Part shown: in pieces, positions 1 to 12,913 of the stretch
Numbering within the stretch: the stretch's first letter is position 1
Layout: each line of letters begins with the position of its first letter
From: Brassica napus
Lineage: Eukaryota; Streptophyta; Magnoliopsida; Brassicales; Brassicaceae
NCBI RefSeq assembly: GCF_020379485.1
Contig: NC_063442.1
Coordinates: 10,131,509-10,195,508 of the forward strand
Direction of reading: 5' to 3'
Length of the DNA stretch: 64,000 bases
Translations under genes and position numbers: made by a program
The notes under the pieces: generated by a model
What the model was told of the DNA's origin: nothing
Database searches by the model: none
What the model saw: the letters and a program-made list of their open reading frames with translations, nothing else

Positions 1-70
1 CTCGCAATGCTAAGTCTAGGGATGTTAGTTTTTTGAGAGACTTACATAAAAAGACACTTTCTGAGTTTAC

Positions 71-1615
71 TTTACTCTATAAGACACAATGTAACTTTGA
101 CACACTTTAGTTTGACAGCTGTCTTTTTCATGACAGAAATAACCTTGCTTTTGGTAAAGAAAATATTGTTTGTTTTAAAAATGCAAATGTAAGGAAACTC
201 AGTTTCTTTGTAGTTACAATTAATGATAAAGTCATAAAGCAAAAAGTTAGATATGTGGATTTACGTGAATTGATCGTGTACGTCGGATCATTTTGATGAA
301 AGTAGATCAACAGCTGGAAGAAAACATGCTTTATGGAGTGTAATTAATGGGTTGCAAAGGTTGAGAAAGTTGGTGAAGAATTTAAAGTTTTCGTCAGAGC
401 TTGTTATCTTGGAAGCTATAGTGAAAGAGATGGTGAACAGTGGAAAGCGATGGAGATTGAGCATATGTTTATACTCTCCACACAAAAGCTCTGTTTTCTA
501 ATAATTCCATGTTTTTTTAATATTTTTTATTGTGAGTAACTTGTTTTTCCTCAACTTATGTTTATACTCTTCACGATATATTCATCCATGAACTACCCAG
601 CATACTATCCACGAAAAATCCATCCACGATACACTATTCACGAGACCCCATCCACGACACACTATCCATGAGAAACCCATCCACGATACATTCATCTATA
701 ACCACCATCCACATATCACCCGTTCATGAGCCTTATAGATGATAGGAAAGTTTCCAGATATCCTTGAATCAGTACACATGCTCTCATGCATGGTTCGTAA
801 GATCACAAAGTCTAAGACATTGCGTACTTGAGCTTCCACTAGATTGTACAAAAATTTGAAATAAAAACAGCCAATTGCATAGCTTTTCTATAAAAATTGT
901 TAACACAAAGTATCTTGTCCATAACTATCTTGTCCACAAATCTTTCTTCCACAACTTTGACGTCCACAATTCTCTCATCCACAATTCTCTTTATTATACG
1001 ACTTGTGTTTATGTTTTTCAGATGTGGTTTTGTTCTGGTTTGAATACATCAGAGATGGTAGAGCGTTCTGTAGCGTGGAGTATAGATCGAAGCAGATGGT
1101 CATGGATGAAGAAAAAAGCTTTTGACGAGACAAATGTTCTTTCATGGCTGTTAAAGCAACGAAGCCTGACTCACCGGCCCCGATGTCTTGTGGTGGTCAT
1201 CACCGTCACTGTCGTTTAACTTGTTTGATTCTCATATATATAAGTTTTAAATTTCAAATCATGATACAAGAAAAAAAGAATACGAAAACAAAATAAAAAT
1301 TATAAAGGTGAAGATTTAGCACATTCCATTTTTACAATTTCTAGATCTAGAGCAAAATAATTGAATTTAAAAAAAGAAAGGAGTTGGTCTCGTTGGTTTC
1401 GAGAAGAAGACTTGAATTTTTTTTTAAAAAGAAAGAAAAATGAATTATTGGATGGTTCAGTTTCTAATCAGTTATTTCTGGTTAGGAAATGTAACCAAGT
1501 TCACTTACATACTGGTTAAAGGGTTTATTGGTCAATTTAACATGAGAAAATGCCTTCAATATCCAATGTGTCTTTTAGCGTAATTGGAAACTTTAATTGT
1601 GTCTCTTAGAGTAAA
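71..1615. mobile_element. Possible MULE-like element with inverted arms (degraded)
   Basis: A 28-base arm at 71-98 (TTTACTCTATAAGACACAAT and onward) matches the reverse complement of 1588-1615 with about five mismatches, which suggests terminal or subterminal inverted repeats of a roughly 1.5 kb DNA transposon. Between the arms lie degenerate repeats of an ATCCACGA-type word (about 595-715) and of a GTCCACAA-type word (about 905-1000). The 114-codon reading frame at 875-1219 has no recognisable domain. The outer ends and a target-site duplication were not identified, and the left end may lie outside the window. Confidence 0.4.
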
Positions 1616-1743
1616 TTTTTCTAGTTTTTTCTTCTTGCAGAACACAAACCGCAAAATTGGCTATGTTCCGGAACCTAATGAAAAAGTTGAAAAAAGAAAC
1701 TGAGTTTTGACATAAAAGACTATTTAGCACATGTGTCCAGAAG

Positions 1744-2317
1744 TAGAGCTGGGTTGCGGGTCAAACCCGCCCCGCTGACCCACCAACCCGCGGGTAAACT
1801 GATTTTTTTTACTCAAAAAATTTGATCCGCTTGACCCGCAAGAAAAAAATATAAAATCCGCACCCGCCCCGCTAAAACCCGCGGGTGATCCGCTAGACCC
1901 GCGGATAATATTAATAATATTAAAAATTATTAATTTAAATATTTTTTATTAAAATAACAATAAAATTTAATATTTTAAATATTTTTTTATTAAAAATAAC
2001 AATAAAATTTAATATTTTAAATATTTTTTATTAAAAATAATAAATATTAATCTATTTATAATTAAAATTAAATTATTTTTTAAAAATTTTCTATTTAAAA
2101 ATAATATTTAAAAAAAAAATCTTTTCTTTTTTAGTTTTTGCGGGTTGGCGGGTACCCGCACTGAATTTTGGCTGACCCGCACCCGTCCCGCATAAAAATC
2201 ACTCAATCCGCACCCGCACCCGCGAACCAAATTTTTCAAATCACTCGATCCGCACCCGCCCCGCAGCGGATCAAATGGGGCGGGGCCCGCGGATAATGAT
2301 TCATATTCCCAGCACTA
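1744..2317. mobile_element. Non-autonomous hAT-type element, 574 bp, with 8 bp TSD
   Basis: The element begins TAGAGCTGGG and ends CCCAGCACTA (reverse complement TAGTGCTGGG). It is flanked by an exact 8-base duplication TCCAGAAG at 1736-1743 and 2318-2325, the size made by hAT transposases. GC-rich arms full of CCCGC and GCGGGT words face each other (about 1744-1915 and 2140-2310) around an AT-rich core built of imperfect TTTAATATTTTAAATATTTT repeats, so a long stem could fold. There is no coding capacity. Confidence 0.85.
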
Positions 2318-2325
2318 TCCAGAAG

Positions 2326-3933
2326 TGACGGTTTATAGATGGGATCGACCAGACCGTTCGTTAGAAAGAAATCTGATGGACTGACAAAGATTCTTCAGAT
2401 CTAGTTTAGGGTGTCATACGATGGTTCATGGCTGTGTAATATTATAGTGCTTAAAAATTAAAATCTAATTTAGGTATTGAATCGAATTGCATGCCAAATA
2501 CAGAATAAATGCAGTCTGTTTGTAAAATAAAAAATATTGCATTTACTTGTCATTCAACATTTTAACTACATAATAAAAAACATTGTAAAACAACAAAAAT
2601 TTGCATGCAGATTAAAGATAATGTTAAGTTATTGATCTGCACAGACAAAAAGAAAATGAGTTAGACTGTTTGGAGAGGACCAATGCATATTGTTTTTATA
2701 TATCAATTTTCTTATAAAAAATCACACTTTTTAACTCATTCAATCACTTCCACACCAAATACAATTTTTTTCAAATATAAATTTAGTAATTTTTAACTTT
2801 TGTGTAGTATTTTACTTTTAGAAAAAAAATATTTTTTTAAAATTAAAAAGAAAACATATACTTTATCTTATATAAATATATGTATAACAAACTATATATA
2901 TTATTTTTTTATTATCATATTTTATATTATTTATTTGAAATAAGGAGTACATGTTGTTTTTGTTCTAAGTGTTTGAATGGCAAGCAAACAAAAATGGTTC
3001 CTCCGTCTAACGTGGTACGACTGTCTTTATATTCCCATTCAACTCAAAGAACATGATCCACTTGTGTTTCTAACAAAATAATAAGACAGTTCAAATAGTA
3101 CAAAATGTGGTTCATTTTGTGACAAAAACTTAAAAAAATTATTTGAGAGAATTTCACTTAAAATATTTTTATATTCATCATTACTTTTAATATAGTTGAA
3201 CTAAAATACATGTAACATTTTAAATATATTATGAATATTATATTTAATGAATCCAAAATATTTGAATTTAATTATTAAAATATATAACAACTTATAAGCT
3301 ATAATATGTGCTGTACATTAGTTGACAAAAAAACTACCTTTCATTATAAAAAAAAAAGTAATATAAAATTATATATTATTTTAAATTTATACACTATTTT
3401 GAACCACTTTTTATTTACTTTCACCATTCAAACATATGTTTTGAACCGCTTGATCCGCTTTTTGTTCCGCTCGATCCGCTTGATCCGTTAGATCCGTACG
3501 TTGATCCGCTTTTCCCATTCGGAACCTAAATGTATTGTTCTAATATATGTCATTAATAGGCATGCAAATATAATTTATAAAACTATTTTTTAATTAATTA
3601 GGTTCAGTTAATTATTAAAATATTAATATTTCCACTGTTCCAAAATATAAGATATGTTAGGTAAATGTACAAATATTTACAAAATTGTTTTTACTTCAAA
3701 AGTATCACTAAAAATAGAAATTAAAATCAGTTCAATCAGTTATAAAATATTATTTTTTCACAATTATTAATAAAGTGAAAAGTTACATACAAAATTGAAA
3801 ATATATTATATTTGAAAACATCATTTTAAAACATCTTATATGTTAAACAAAGTGAATATAGTAAAAATAATAACTGAGGTTTATATTCAATATTATTCAA
3901 CAAATTTTTTTTTGTCTACAAATATATTATGAG

Positions 3934-3965
<32 letters not shown>

Positions 3966-4601
3966 TAACTAGTATTTGTATTTTGTTTTAGATATTTAAT
4001 CTACACCATTCCAATTTTTTCAATACTTAAATAAAGACAATGATGTGACAAATTAGTTTGATCAATTGTATCTGCATTTGTTTTGTATAATATTATTTTT
4101 AATTTGTATTTGTTTTTTTAATCCATGATCTGTTTTATCTGTATTTTCTTATCTGTGTCACTATTCGAAGCTTCAATAGTTCTATTTTTATCCAAAGTCA
4201 ACATTAACAAGTGGGTTTATAGAATAATAAAGAAGCTAAGTTTAGTCGACTCTCTGGATTAACTTTTAACCTATCGGTTAATGACGTTCTTTTTTGGCGG
4301 GTGGACTCGGATGTGCTTAAGCAACTTGATCAAATTGGTTTCGACACTTTCTTGCTTACAGTTACATTTAAAGAATAATAATTGGATTTGCTTGATATAA
4401 TTTTTTTTTTTTTTAGTAGAGTCTTACTAGTCACACGGATCTGACCTAACTGTCTCTGAATTAATTTCAACCTCTGAAGTCGCACTTACTAGAAAATCAA
4501 TAAATTCTGTCACAGAGGGAAACCATGAAATAATCATTATTAATTAATTAATTTTATTTTTCAATATGATCATTGATTTAATTGCGACATCTTAATTCTT
4601 A
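2326..4601. other. AT-rich intergenic stretch
   Basis: No gene was recognised. A short degenerate repeat of a GATCCGCTT-like word lies at about 3446-3515. A weak Stowaway-like pair (CACTGTTCCAAAATATAAGA near 3632 and its degraded partner near 3850) may be an old MITE. A (TA)n tract is at about 3939-3958. The rest is low-complexity A/T sequence. Confidence 0.5.
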
Positions 4602-4861
4602 CTCCCTCCGTTTTTTATTATAAGTCGCTTTGAAGGTATGCACATAGATTAAGAAAATCATTAATTTCTTATATTTTCGAAACAAAGACATCATTAATTA
4701 TTTACCTAACCATAATTTAACCAATAGAAAAATAGAAAATATATTATCATTGGTCAGACAACATTAATTACTAATAAATGTTACATAAAAAACCGAAAAC
4801 GACATATAATTTGGAACAAAAAAGTTTCTCTAAAATGACTTATATTAAAAAACGGAGCGAG
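4602..4861. mobile_element. Stowaway-type MITE, 260 bp
   Basis: The element starts CTCCCTCCGTTTTTTATTAT and ends with the near reverse complement (AATATAAGT-like arm, then AAAACGGAGCGAG), flanked by TA at 4600-4601 and 4862-4863. CTCCCTCCGT termini with a TA target are typical of Tc1/mariner Stowaway MITEs of plants. It has no open reading frame. Confidence 0.85.
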
Positions 4862-4863
4862 TA

Positions 4864-6715
4864 GTTTTTTCTTTCCAGCAACCATTATCCAATAAGTAAT
4901 TACATCAGTTCCATTTGATTTTTTTTTCCTGGATACTAATAAAAATGATTAATTCTATTCTAGCTATATAGATTTAAATGATTTTTGTGTTTGACGTCAA
5001 ACATGGACTGATAAAGCGAGTGTTCTTCTGTGAAAACTTTTACATCACATATTTTATGGTTTAACACGGTTCAAACATTATTATTATATTTTTTTGACTG
5101 ATCAAACATTAATTTACCAACAATTACATTTGAATATTTGAGCGAATAAGATTAGGTATTTAAAATAGATCGGATACGTATATTGTGCGGATGACGAAAA
5201 AAACGAATATTGTGCACCTGGTTTGTTTGGATGCAAATGGAATATCTATGTGCCACGCCCGGTTCAATTCATCGGTAGGATAACGATGAGCATGTAAAGT
5301 TATACCATTCCATTTTCAAATTTAACAACAAACCAACTTTAAGTTTATGTGGCTCTCGCATCATACAATATTAAAATTTAAGAAAATTGCTTTAACGAAA
5401 AACAATTAAGATTTACCAATGGTAAAATAGTATCTAAGAGACACTATTTATAATGCTCAGACAAATTTTTTGTTGAAAATAATTATTTACAATGTTTGGG
5501 TTTTGGGTAAAAAGGTAAAACTATTAAGATAGGGGTAATACAAATCTATGAATTGTAATCAATAAAGTGCAACAATTGATTGACTTATCATAATTGTAAG
5601 AAGAATAAAATATTTATGAAATTTAGAAAAAGCTACTTCAAAAGAATATGGACCGTTTGGTAAAAAAGTCACAAACACAATAGGTCCAGGAACTGTGACG
5701 TGACACAGATCAAAACTTGGCATCGAACGACGATCGTCATCATATTCCATTTATCCATAGTCTCAATCTCAAACCACAAGAACAAATCTTATTTTATAAT
5801 TACGCCCGAAAAAATCTAACTGGCAACTTTCTTTTTTTTTTTTTAATCTAAAAAAGACTTTTATTATGTAAGTATCATTATTTAGTGCAAAATAAAAACA
5901 CAATTGTTTGTTATTTTCTGGTGTTTAGAATTTTGATAACATTTGTATGAATTCTAAAATAATTATATTATATTTGGACTTTTATTGTTTCAGTTATGGA
6001 ATTCTACTAAAAATCATTTGTCATAATTTCATATTCAATTTTTCTATTTTTAAATAGCACCAGATTTAGATTTTACTGGTGTGTTTCAAATCACAACAGA
6101 ATTTTTTTTTTAATTTTCTAAACATGATTACTAGTATTAAACTCAATTACAACATATTATAATGCGTTATTTAGAATTGATGATCGAATAAAGACGATTT
6201 AATAACAAAATTGTGTTTGGAAGTTAATTTATAGTGAAGTAATTGATCAAAACCTTGAGAAGTTTTCTATTTCCGACCAGTTAGCAACTTATCGGTTATA
6301 GAATTTGATGTCAACCAATCTTAGGTTCCCGTTAGATATAATGTCTGAATATCATCCCTCTTTTGGCATCTTGCATAATACCAAACACCTATCTAATCTC
6401 AAATTAAATATTTAATTAATTAAATTAAGAGGATAATCATCGCTTCTTATAAAAACCAAGCAGCAATGAAACAAATCTCATCCAGACAGTTGTTTTTAGA
6501 ATAATACAAAAATCAGGGATTAGGAACCGTTATTATTACAACATTTTTCTTTCAAAAAGTATACAAAAAGGAATTAATAAAAAAAAAATCAAGATTACTT
6601 CTTAACAAAAGAAAATTCATTTAGGAGTGTTATGTTGATATATAATTTTTTAGTCTAAACTGTGCCAATTGTCAACTAAATTCCGGTAATTTCCACACAC
6701 TTGTCCGTACTTCCC
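4864..6715. other. Intergenic DNA upstream of bHLH112
   Basis: No gene was recognised. It is AT-rich with several homopolymer runs (for example T at about 5831-5844). The last few hundred bases are presumably the bHLH112 promoter. Confidence 0.4.
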
Positions 6716-6723
6716 TATATAAA
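6716..6723 (+). promoter_or_regulatory. TATA box of the bHLH112 gene
   Basis: TATATAAA lies about 155 bases upstream of the position homologous to the bHLH112 start codon, in a CT/AC-rich context typical of plant core promoters. The assignment rests on position only. Confidence 0.55.
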
Positions 6724-6795
6724 CATACACACCCTCATAGAACATATATCAAAAATTCACATTAATACTCTTCATATCACACATAGCACACACAC

Positions 6796-6801
6796 ATGTA
6801 A
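6796..6801 (+). promoter_or_regulatory. Start-stop minimal upstream ORF (ATGTAA)
   Basis: The first ATG after the putative TATA box is followed at once by TAA. If transcribed, this is a one-codon upstream frame, a type known to stall ribosomes and lower downstream translation. It precedes the bHLH112 coding frame by about 70 bases. The same bases could instead be read as an intron donor (AT/GTAAAA) paired with the acceptor-like TTTTTATAG ending at 6872, but that splice would not supply an ATG. Confidence 0.35.
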
Positions 6802-6869
6802 AACTCTTGACCTTTGTCTAATAACAACTTTGGAGTAAGCATAAATTAAAATTTCCTGATTCTGTTTTT

Positions 6870-8963
6870 ATAGCTGAGGAGTTTCAAGCGACGGCAGCAA
6901 TTTGCGGCAGCGGAGGCGGCGCGTGGTGGAACTCGCCAAGGAGCGTTATGTCCCCTTCGGATCATTTCTTGTCGCCATGTTTCGGACAGCGAGAGGCTGA
7001 TTCTGACAGTGGAGGAAGCACCGTGAGTATTGACTCGACGTTGCAAATGATGGGTCTAGGGTTTTCCTCAAACTCTTCTTCAGACTGGAACCAAACCGTT
7101 TTGTAAATTTCTTAAGGACAAACATTAACTTTAATTTCTTTCAGTTCTTCTAGTTTTCGAGGAAATTGATAACATTCAATAATAATCACAAGACCACTTT
7201 TGTTTATTGCTTTATGTTTCAGACAAGAAGACTTAAACTCAAGCTTCATAAGCTCACAAGATCACTATCATGGCCAAGGATTCTTATCTACAACTAGTTC
7301 ACCTTATCTTCTTAATCCAGCTTGTTCTTCATCTTCGTCACCTTCTCCTCCTTCCTCAAGCTTGTTACAAACCTTTTACGATCCGGAACCGAGTCAGTAC
7401 AGGTTCCTTTCTACCACTAGCTGTTCAATCAACGATTCTCAGCTCTCTTGGGCTAGTAGTAAGACAAGTCCTCATCATCAAGCTGCTTATGGAATAATTA
7501 ACAACTTCTCTAACAGCACAAACTCTCGACCCTTTTGGAGTTCTTCATCAACCACTAACTTAAACAACACGCCGCATAACAGTTTTGTAACCTATTCGCA
7601 GATAATACCTACTCGTCTTGAGGACAAAACTAAGGTAATTAATCACATTTATGTCAAAATTTGCTAATATATAAGTTTTGTTTTGGTGATATATAAGTTT
7701 GTTGCTAATTTATTAATTTTTCTTTTGTGTTGAAGAATCAGAAGACTAAAGGCCAGAGCGAGTCTTTAAAGAGAGCAAAGGATAATGATTCCGCGTCGAA
7801 GAAACAGAGAATTAGCACGCCTTCACCATTGCCAACTTTTAAGGTACATAATCATAAATCAAGATTTGTTTATTTAACATTTTATTTTCATTTCTTGGTG
7901 AATAAAATGGATTGTAAATGTAACAGGTGAGAAAAGAGAATCTAAGGGACCAGATTACTTCATTACAACAGTTAGTTTCACCTTTCGGAAAGGTGAATGA
8001 TTTATGTGTTTATTTATTTATTTGGATTAGTAAGATATATGAACAAAAGTTTTCTCTTGGTTAGGTTTATGTATTGAGCCTCTTTATTAAATTTTTCTGT
8101 TCTTTGGGCTAATTTATAGACAGATACTGCATCTGTTCTCCAAGAATCCATAGAGTACATCAAGTTTCTTCATGATCAAGTCACTGTACGTTTCTAGTGA
8201 TTTCTCTCATGAAATCTTTTTCTAAGTCAAGAAACCCTAGAAATGATCAAATAATTTGTTAAAAAGATATATGATCAAATATTGATCATAATAATATTTT
8301 TTTAAATACAGGTTCTAAGCACTCCATACATGAAACAAGGTGCTTCCGTCCAACAACAACATCAGGTTTAATTACTACTCGATCTAGTGTGTGATTTGTG
8401 TCTAACTTTGGAGTTTCACGCCATCATGGGTAATTAAGTATTAATTTAGTATGGATTCATGCAGAAATCTGGTAAGAGTCAAGATGGAAACGAGAATCAA
8501 GAACTAAGAGCACACGGTCTGTGTCTCGTTCCCATATCGAGCACTTTTCCGGTGGCTAATGAAACAACCGCCGACTTCTGGACACCAACGTTTGGGGGCA
8601 ACAGTTTCAGGTATAGTAGATGAACGTATATTAAAAGGTTCTTTATTAGCATCAAGATACTCATTAATATTGGTTAAAATAATAATTATAAAGAAGAAAT
8701 ATAAAATTCGTACGTCATGATCAAAGATTGAATTATTACTTGGAAAAAAGTAGAGATAGTAGAAAAATGATGACTCTTCAAAGGTAGGCAGAGGCAACAA
8801 TGGTGTTGGAGGGGACCAACTACAAAAGAAAGAATGATTAGGACTTAGAAAAATAGGATTACCCAATATACATTTTTTTCCTATCATATATTAATAGGCT
8901 CTATGTTAGAAAAAAAGATATATAACTAACTAAGCTGAATTTGTTTTTTACTCTTTTAGGTGA
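6870..8963 (+). CDS. BHLH112: bHLH112-like transcription factor (expected start codon reads ATA)
   Basis: Exons 6870-7102, 7223-7634, 7736-7843, 7927-7992, 8120-8185, 8312-8365, 8465-8610 and 8960-8963 join in frame through GT..AG introns to about 362 residues, close to Arabidopsis bHLH112 (At1g61660). The N-terminus reads AEEFQATAAICG and the C-terminus WTPTFGGNSFR; the final AGG codon is split across the last intron, with TGA directly after. The helix-loop-helix spans exons 4-5 (VRKENLRDQITSLQQLVSPF, then KTDTASVLQESIEYIKFLHD). Its basic region lacks the canonical E-R pair, as in this atypical subgroup. The protein is a nuclear regulator of stress responses in Arabidopsis. Oddities: the codon aligned with the Arabidopsis ATG is ATA (6870-6872) and the next in-frame ATG is 6948. 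About 25 residues present in Arabidopsis between two FG words are missing. Reading through exon 7 would give an alternative end a few residues later. Confidence 0.88.
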
Positions 8964-9024
8964 TTAAAGAGTGTGTGAGAGAGAGAGAGAGAGAGTTGTA
9001 GTTGTCAAGACGGACGGGAACATA

Positions 9025-9155
9025 TGCTAAATTCAGCTTGAAGACTTCAAAGCATGGACAATAATCTTAATGTATTTTCTCTTTCTTCTTTAGTATTTTA
9101 ATTTAATATTTGGGGGGGGGGGGGGGGGGGGGGGGGTTTATTGCTGAATTTAGCA
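9025..9155 (+). other. bHLH112 3' region: 13 bp perfect inverted repeat enclosing a G25 tract
   Basis: TGCTAAATTCAGC (9025-9037) and its exact reverse complement GCTGAATTTAGCA (9143-9155) flank about 105 bases that contain 25 consecutive G at 9112-9136. The block starts about 60 bases after the stop codon, so it probably lies in the 3' untranslated region of the transcript, where it could form a stem-loop capped by a G-quadruplex. Confidence 0.6.
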
Positions 9156-9163
9156 GATATGGG

Positions 9164-11510
9164 TTGTTTTTATGTTGAATAACCTTTTGTTCCTGTCCTT
9201 GTTCTTGAATATATAAAATATACATATTTTTGCAGTTGGTTCCATTTTTGTTAGTCACTTATTAAAGATGAAACTTTTAGTTTGTTTCAAATTTGTATGT
9301 GTATAACTTCGCTCCAAACCCAAATTTCTATGCTGATGAAATAACAATAATATAATACAATATATATATGTATATATCTTTATGTGTATATATATATATA
9401 TATGTATTTGCTTACTAATTTTTATATATAGACAATATGTGTAAACTATATATTTAATCACCTATAATTTAATCAATATTTATATAAACAATTGGAAAAT
9501 TTCAAAATAAAAATAATTTGATAAAATAATAAATAATAAAATATATAGTTCTATTAATATAATAAAATATTTATTATCCTTCACTACTTCAAAATAAGTG
9601 TTTTTAGGAATAAATATTATTATTAATATTATATTATATTTTTAAAATTTCAATAAATATGGATTCAATTAGATCACTGAATGGTGTTTTCATAATACTT
9701 TATAATACTTTTATTAGAGGTTTGGTTATATCGATGACAAAATAAGAAAACTTAAAGATTAACTATATATAAATTTATTTTATTTCTAATCGTATTTTAT
9801 TATTTATTATGTTAATTGTTATTGCTTTTTTGGAAAATAAAAGAAATTAAATTATAAATTAATTAATGTAAAATATGAACCCAAAATAACATTTCTAGTT
9901 TTAGATACTTTTTTAGAAACATGGATTTCAAAAATTCTTCAGATCTACATATGCATTTGTCGATTAAAGTTTTGTTTCCATATTAATTTGAAATATTCCT
10001 TATAAATCTGTAGGTTTTCAAATTGAAAAAATTGAATTTGTACTGTATGTATGTTGTTACTTGTTAGCAACAAAATACATGCTGATTGCCATGATAGTAA
10101 ATTATACAAAGAGTAATATTTATTTTGTTAAACGCTATACGTGTTATCCTGTCACCAAAACATACGTATCAAAAATGTATTGTTATTTTATAATATCTAA
10201 TTTGAAAATATATTCATAAGTAATTAAAATTAATAACAAAGTAAAATGTATTAAGCAAATCACTATATATTAATAATGCCGAATAAGAAATATAAACAAT
10301 AATATTAAAGAGTTAAACAATATATAACATCAATGTAGAAAATATATATTTAAATAATTTATAATAACATCAAATACATTTATAAAATGAAAAATATCCG
10401 CACGGACATACGAATCAAAATCTCTAGTTTACTTTGTTTAAACGCTATATATGTTACCCTGTCACCAAAACATACATATCAAAAACTTATAATAACATTT
10501 TGTAATAAAGATATTTCAAAACAAAATTATACTATAAAGAAAATTAACCGGTTCGCAAAAAAACACTAATATAAACGATAGACAGAAAATATTTCTCGAT
10601 CAACGAATTTTACAAATTAGATTACTGGAAATGATTCTATATTTCTTTCTCTACCGCCTATCCGAAGAACTATTAATCAATTTTATGTCGTTGTTTAGAG
10701 GCTGCAAAATATAACTTTTAGGGGTTTTGTGCCATTACTCCATGTTTGTCTATGTTCCAGTCCAGTCCTTTTATTTACATGTTTATACTTTATACCAGTC
10801 ATATTTTTACTGGACTGGGTTAGTTAATATATCACTCTTAGTTGCTCTTTATTTATTTTTTTATGATTCCACGTTGATGCTTTCTATTCATTCTTGTAGA
10901 GTAGATTACAATTTACCTAAAGTTCTATTTTTTTTTTTGAGAAAGGGCTACCTAGAGTTCTACTTGCAACTATAATGCAGAAATACGGAAGACAAATTCA
11001 CTAGAATATTTTGCATCATTTATTTTAGATATTTGTAATTTGTAATTTATAGTTTAGAAAGCGGTAATGCAAATATTTTACATCAATTTAAGAAAATACT
11101 GCAATTATTTATATAAATTATTATAACTGGTTTAAATCGAAACATGTTTAATTCTTTATAAATCCTAATTTTAATTATGATATAATGTGTATATGTTCAT
11201 ACATATCAATGTATAAATGTGTGTTCATAGATTGAACTTTTTAATCGTTCGATTAGAAGTTAGAACTATACATTACGAAAATTTGATACTGGAAGCCAGT
11301 AGATAACAGGCCCACTGGTTCCTACTTTATGATTTGAATATACATATATGGTTTAGTATATATACTGATGATAAAAATATACCAATTTGACATTCAATAT
11401 CATTCATGCTTAAAGAAAAAAAGAAAGATTATTCCATTCTTTTAATAAAGACATTTGCGTGTCTAATCTATCAGATGCCACAACAATCATACGCAATAAT
11501 TGAATTTTAG
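9164..11510. repeat. AT-rich intergenic DNA with an approx. 70 bp direct repeat
   Basis: No gene was recognised. A (TA)n-rich stretch is at 9358-9450. A sequence with AAACGCTATA followed by CCTGTCACCAAAACATAC occurs at 10124-10194 and again, slightly diverged, at 10431-10510. This suggests two copies of an uncharacterised repeat about 310 bases apart. Confidence 0.45.
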
Positions 11511-11512
11511 TA

Positions 11513-11749
11513 CTCCCTCTGAATTTAAATATAAGATATTTAAAGTTTTACACACATATTAAAAAGCAATAAATAGACTATTTTAATTGTTATTTTTTTA
11601 TTATATCAATAAAGTTTTACCACTCATAATTTTACGTTTTAATTTATGTTTAAATTTTCAAAATAAATACATTAATTATATCTCAAAACATCATACATTT
11701 GTATACAAAATAAAAATATAGAACATTTTACATTCGTATCCAGAAAGAG
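11513..11749. mobile_element. Stowaway-type MITE, 237 bp
   Basis: It begins CTCCCTCTGAATTTAAATAT and ends with the imperfect reverse complement (CATTCGTATCCAGAAAGAG), flanked by TA at 11511-11512 and 11750-11751. The interior is AT-rich and non-coding. Confidence 0.75.
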
Positions 11750-11751
11750 TA

Positions 11752-12509
11752 TCTTTTTGTATCGTATGTTACAAACTCGAAAATTAGTAATGCAATTTTA
11801 ATGCGTTTACCAAAAAAACAAGAATTGAATTCTAACAAATATCTAAATCTATATACTCTATAGTAGGGTCCCATGCATGATTACCTGTTATTTGAATCAA
11901 TTAATTTAATAAAATTATCCGTGTATAAATTTTAATACGTAATAAATTTATTGTATGTAGTACGTAGTTTCAATGTTTTTCTTTTTTGAATTGTGCACTA
12001 TTGAAAATGTTGGTTTTCTCCGAAGTCCAAACAAACATATATAGCATGCGGGGAAAACCAGTATTCAAGTATTCCAGGCGTGAATCGGTTTCAGGAGAAG
12101 CAGGTGAGACAAACTTAGGGTTTGAATGATAACATGCAAAGCATAACCGGTGCTAGCAACAAAAATATATAGATATATATATAAAAAATTGTTATTTTTA
12201 ACTGCAGTGTTTGGTGTGTAAGCCTTAATACCATAGCTAGGTAGTTTGGATCACAACACGTAACTACAAGTGCATGTCTCTTCCAACTCCCAGCTGCAAA
12301 TGATTCTTTCTCACGGCCTTTGTCTTTGAAAGTATTTCTCGATTTGTTTTCTGATCTTTTAATTTTCCGGTGGCTTTTACTTGTAGAAACAATCCAAATA
12401 GGTTAAGGTTTCGGCGCGGTCAATCATGTAACACCGAATAAATCAAAACCGAACTGAACTGAAATAACTTATTTGGTTTTAGTGATACCGTTAATGATAT
12501 TTTTAGAAA

Positions 12510-12565
<56 letters not shown>

Positions 12566-12908
12566 TTCGATTACTGATTAATTAAACTATAATGATATAA
12601 TTATAAATAATTTACATAATATGTTAATAATATCTATAAATATTCCCGTTGAAGGCGCGGTTGAGTAGGGAATTTTATTCTGGGATGTTTAATTCATTTG
12701 TTTTGCCTTCGTGTCTCAAAGTTATTCTGCTAATCTGGCATAGTTCTGGCTTTGTCTGACAAAAGGTTCAAATGAATTTCAGTACTTATTGTCAAGATGT
12801 CCACTGCATTGCTTGCTCTCTTGCCTGATTTTGGTTCAGTGCGAGAATTCCATCAGTTTATAGGGGAATGAGATTAGTTAGCTTTCGTTTAGTGTTTTCT
12901 TACAAGTT
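11752..12908. other. Intergenic DNA with (TA)n microsatellite
   Basis: No gene was recognised. A long pure TA dinucleotide tract occupies about 12512-12562. The remainder has no recognisable coding or transposon structure. Confidence 0.45.
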
Positions 12909-12913
12909 GTTCT

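Noticed and set aside
875..1219. 114-codon plus-strand frame
   Set aside because: No domain, no splice or promoter context, and it lies in degraded repetitive DNA.
3629..3853. Possible old Stowaway MITE
   Set aside because: Inverted ends are weakly matched and TA duplications could not be fixed, so it is not listed as an element.
8504..8887. 127-codon minus-strand frame
   Set aside because: It overlaps bHLH112 exon 7 and the last intron on the opposite strand and has no domain.
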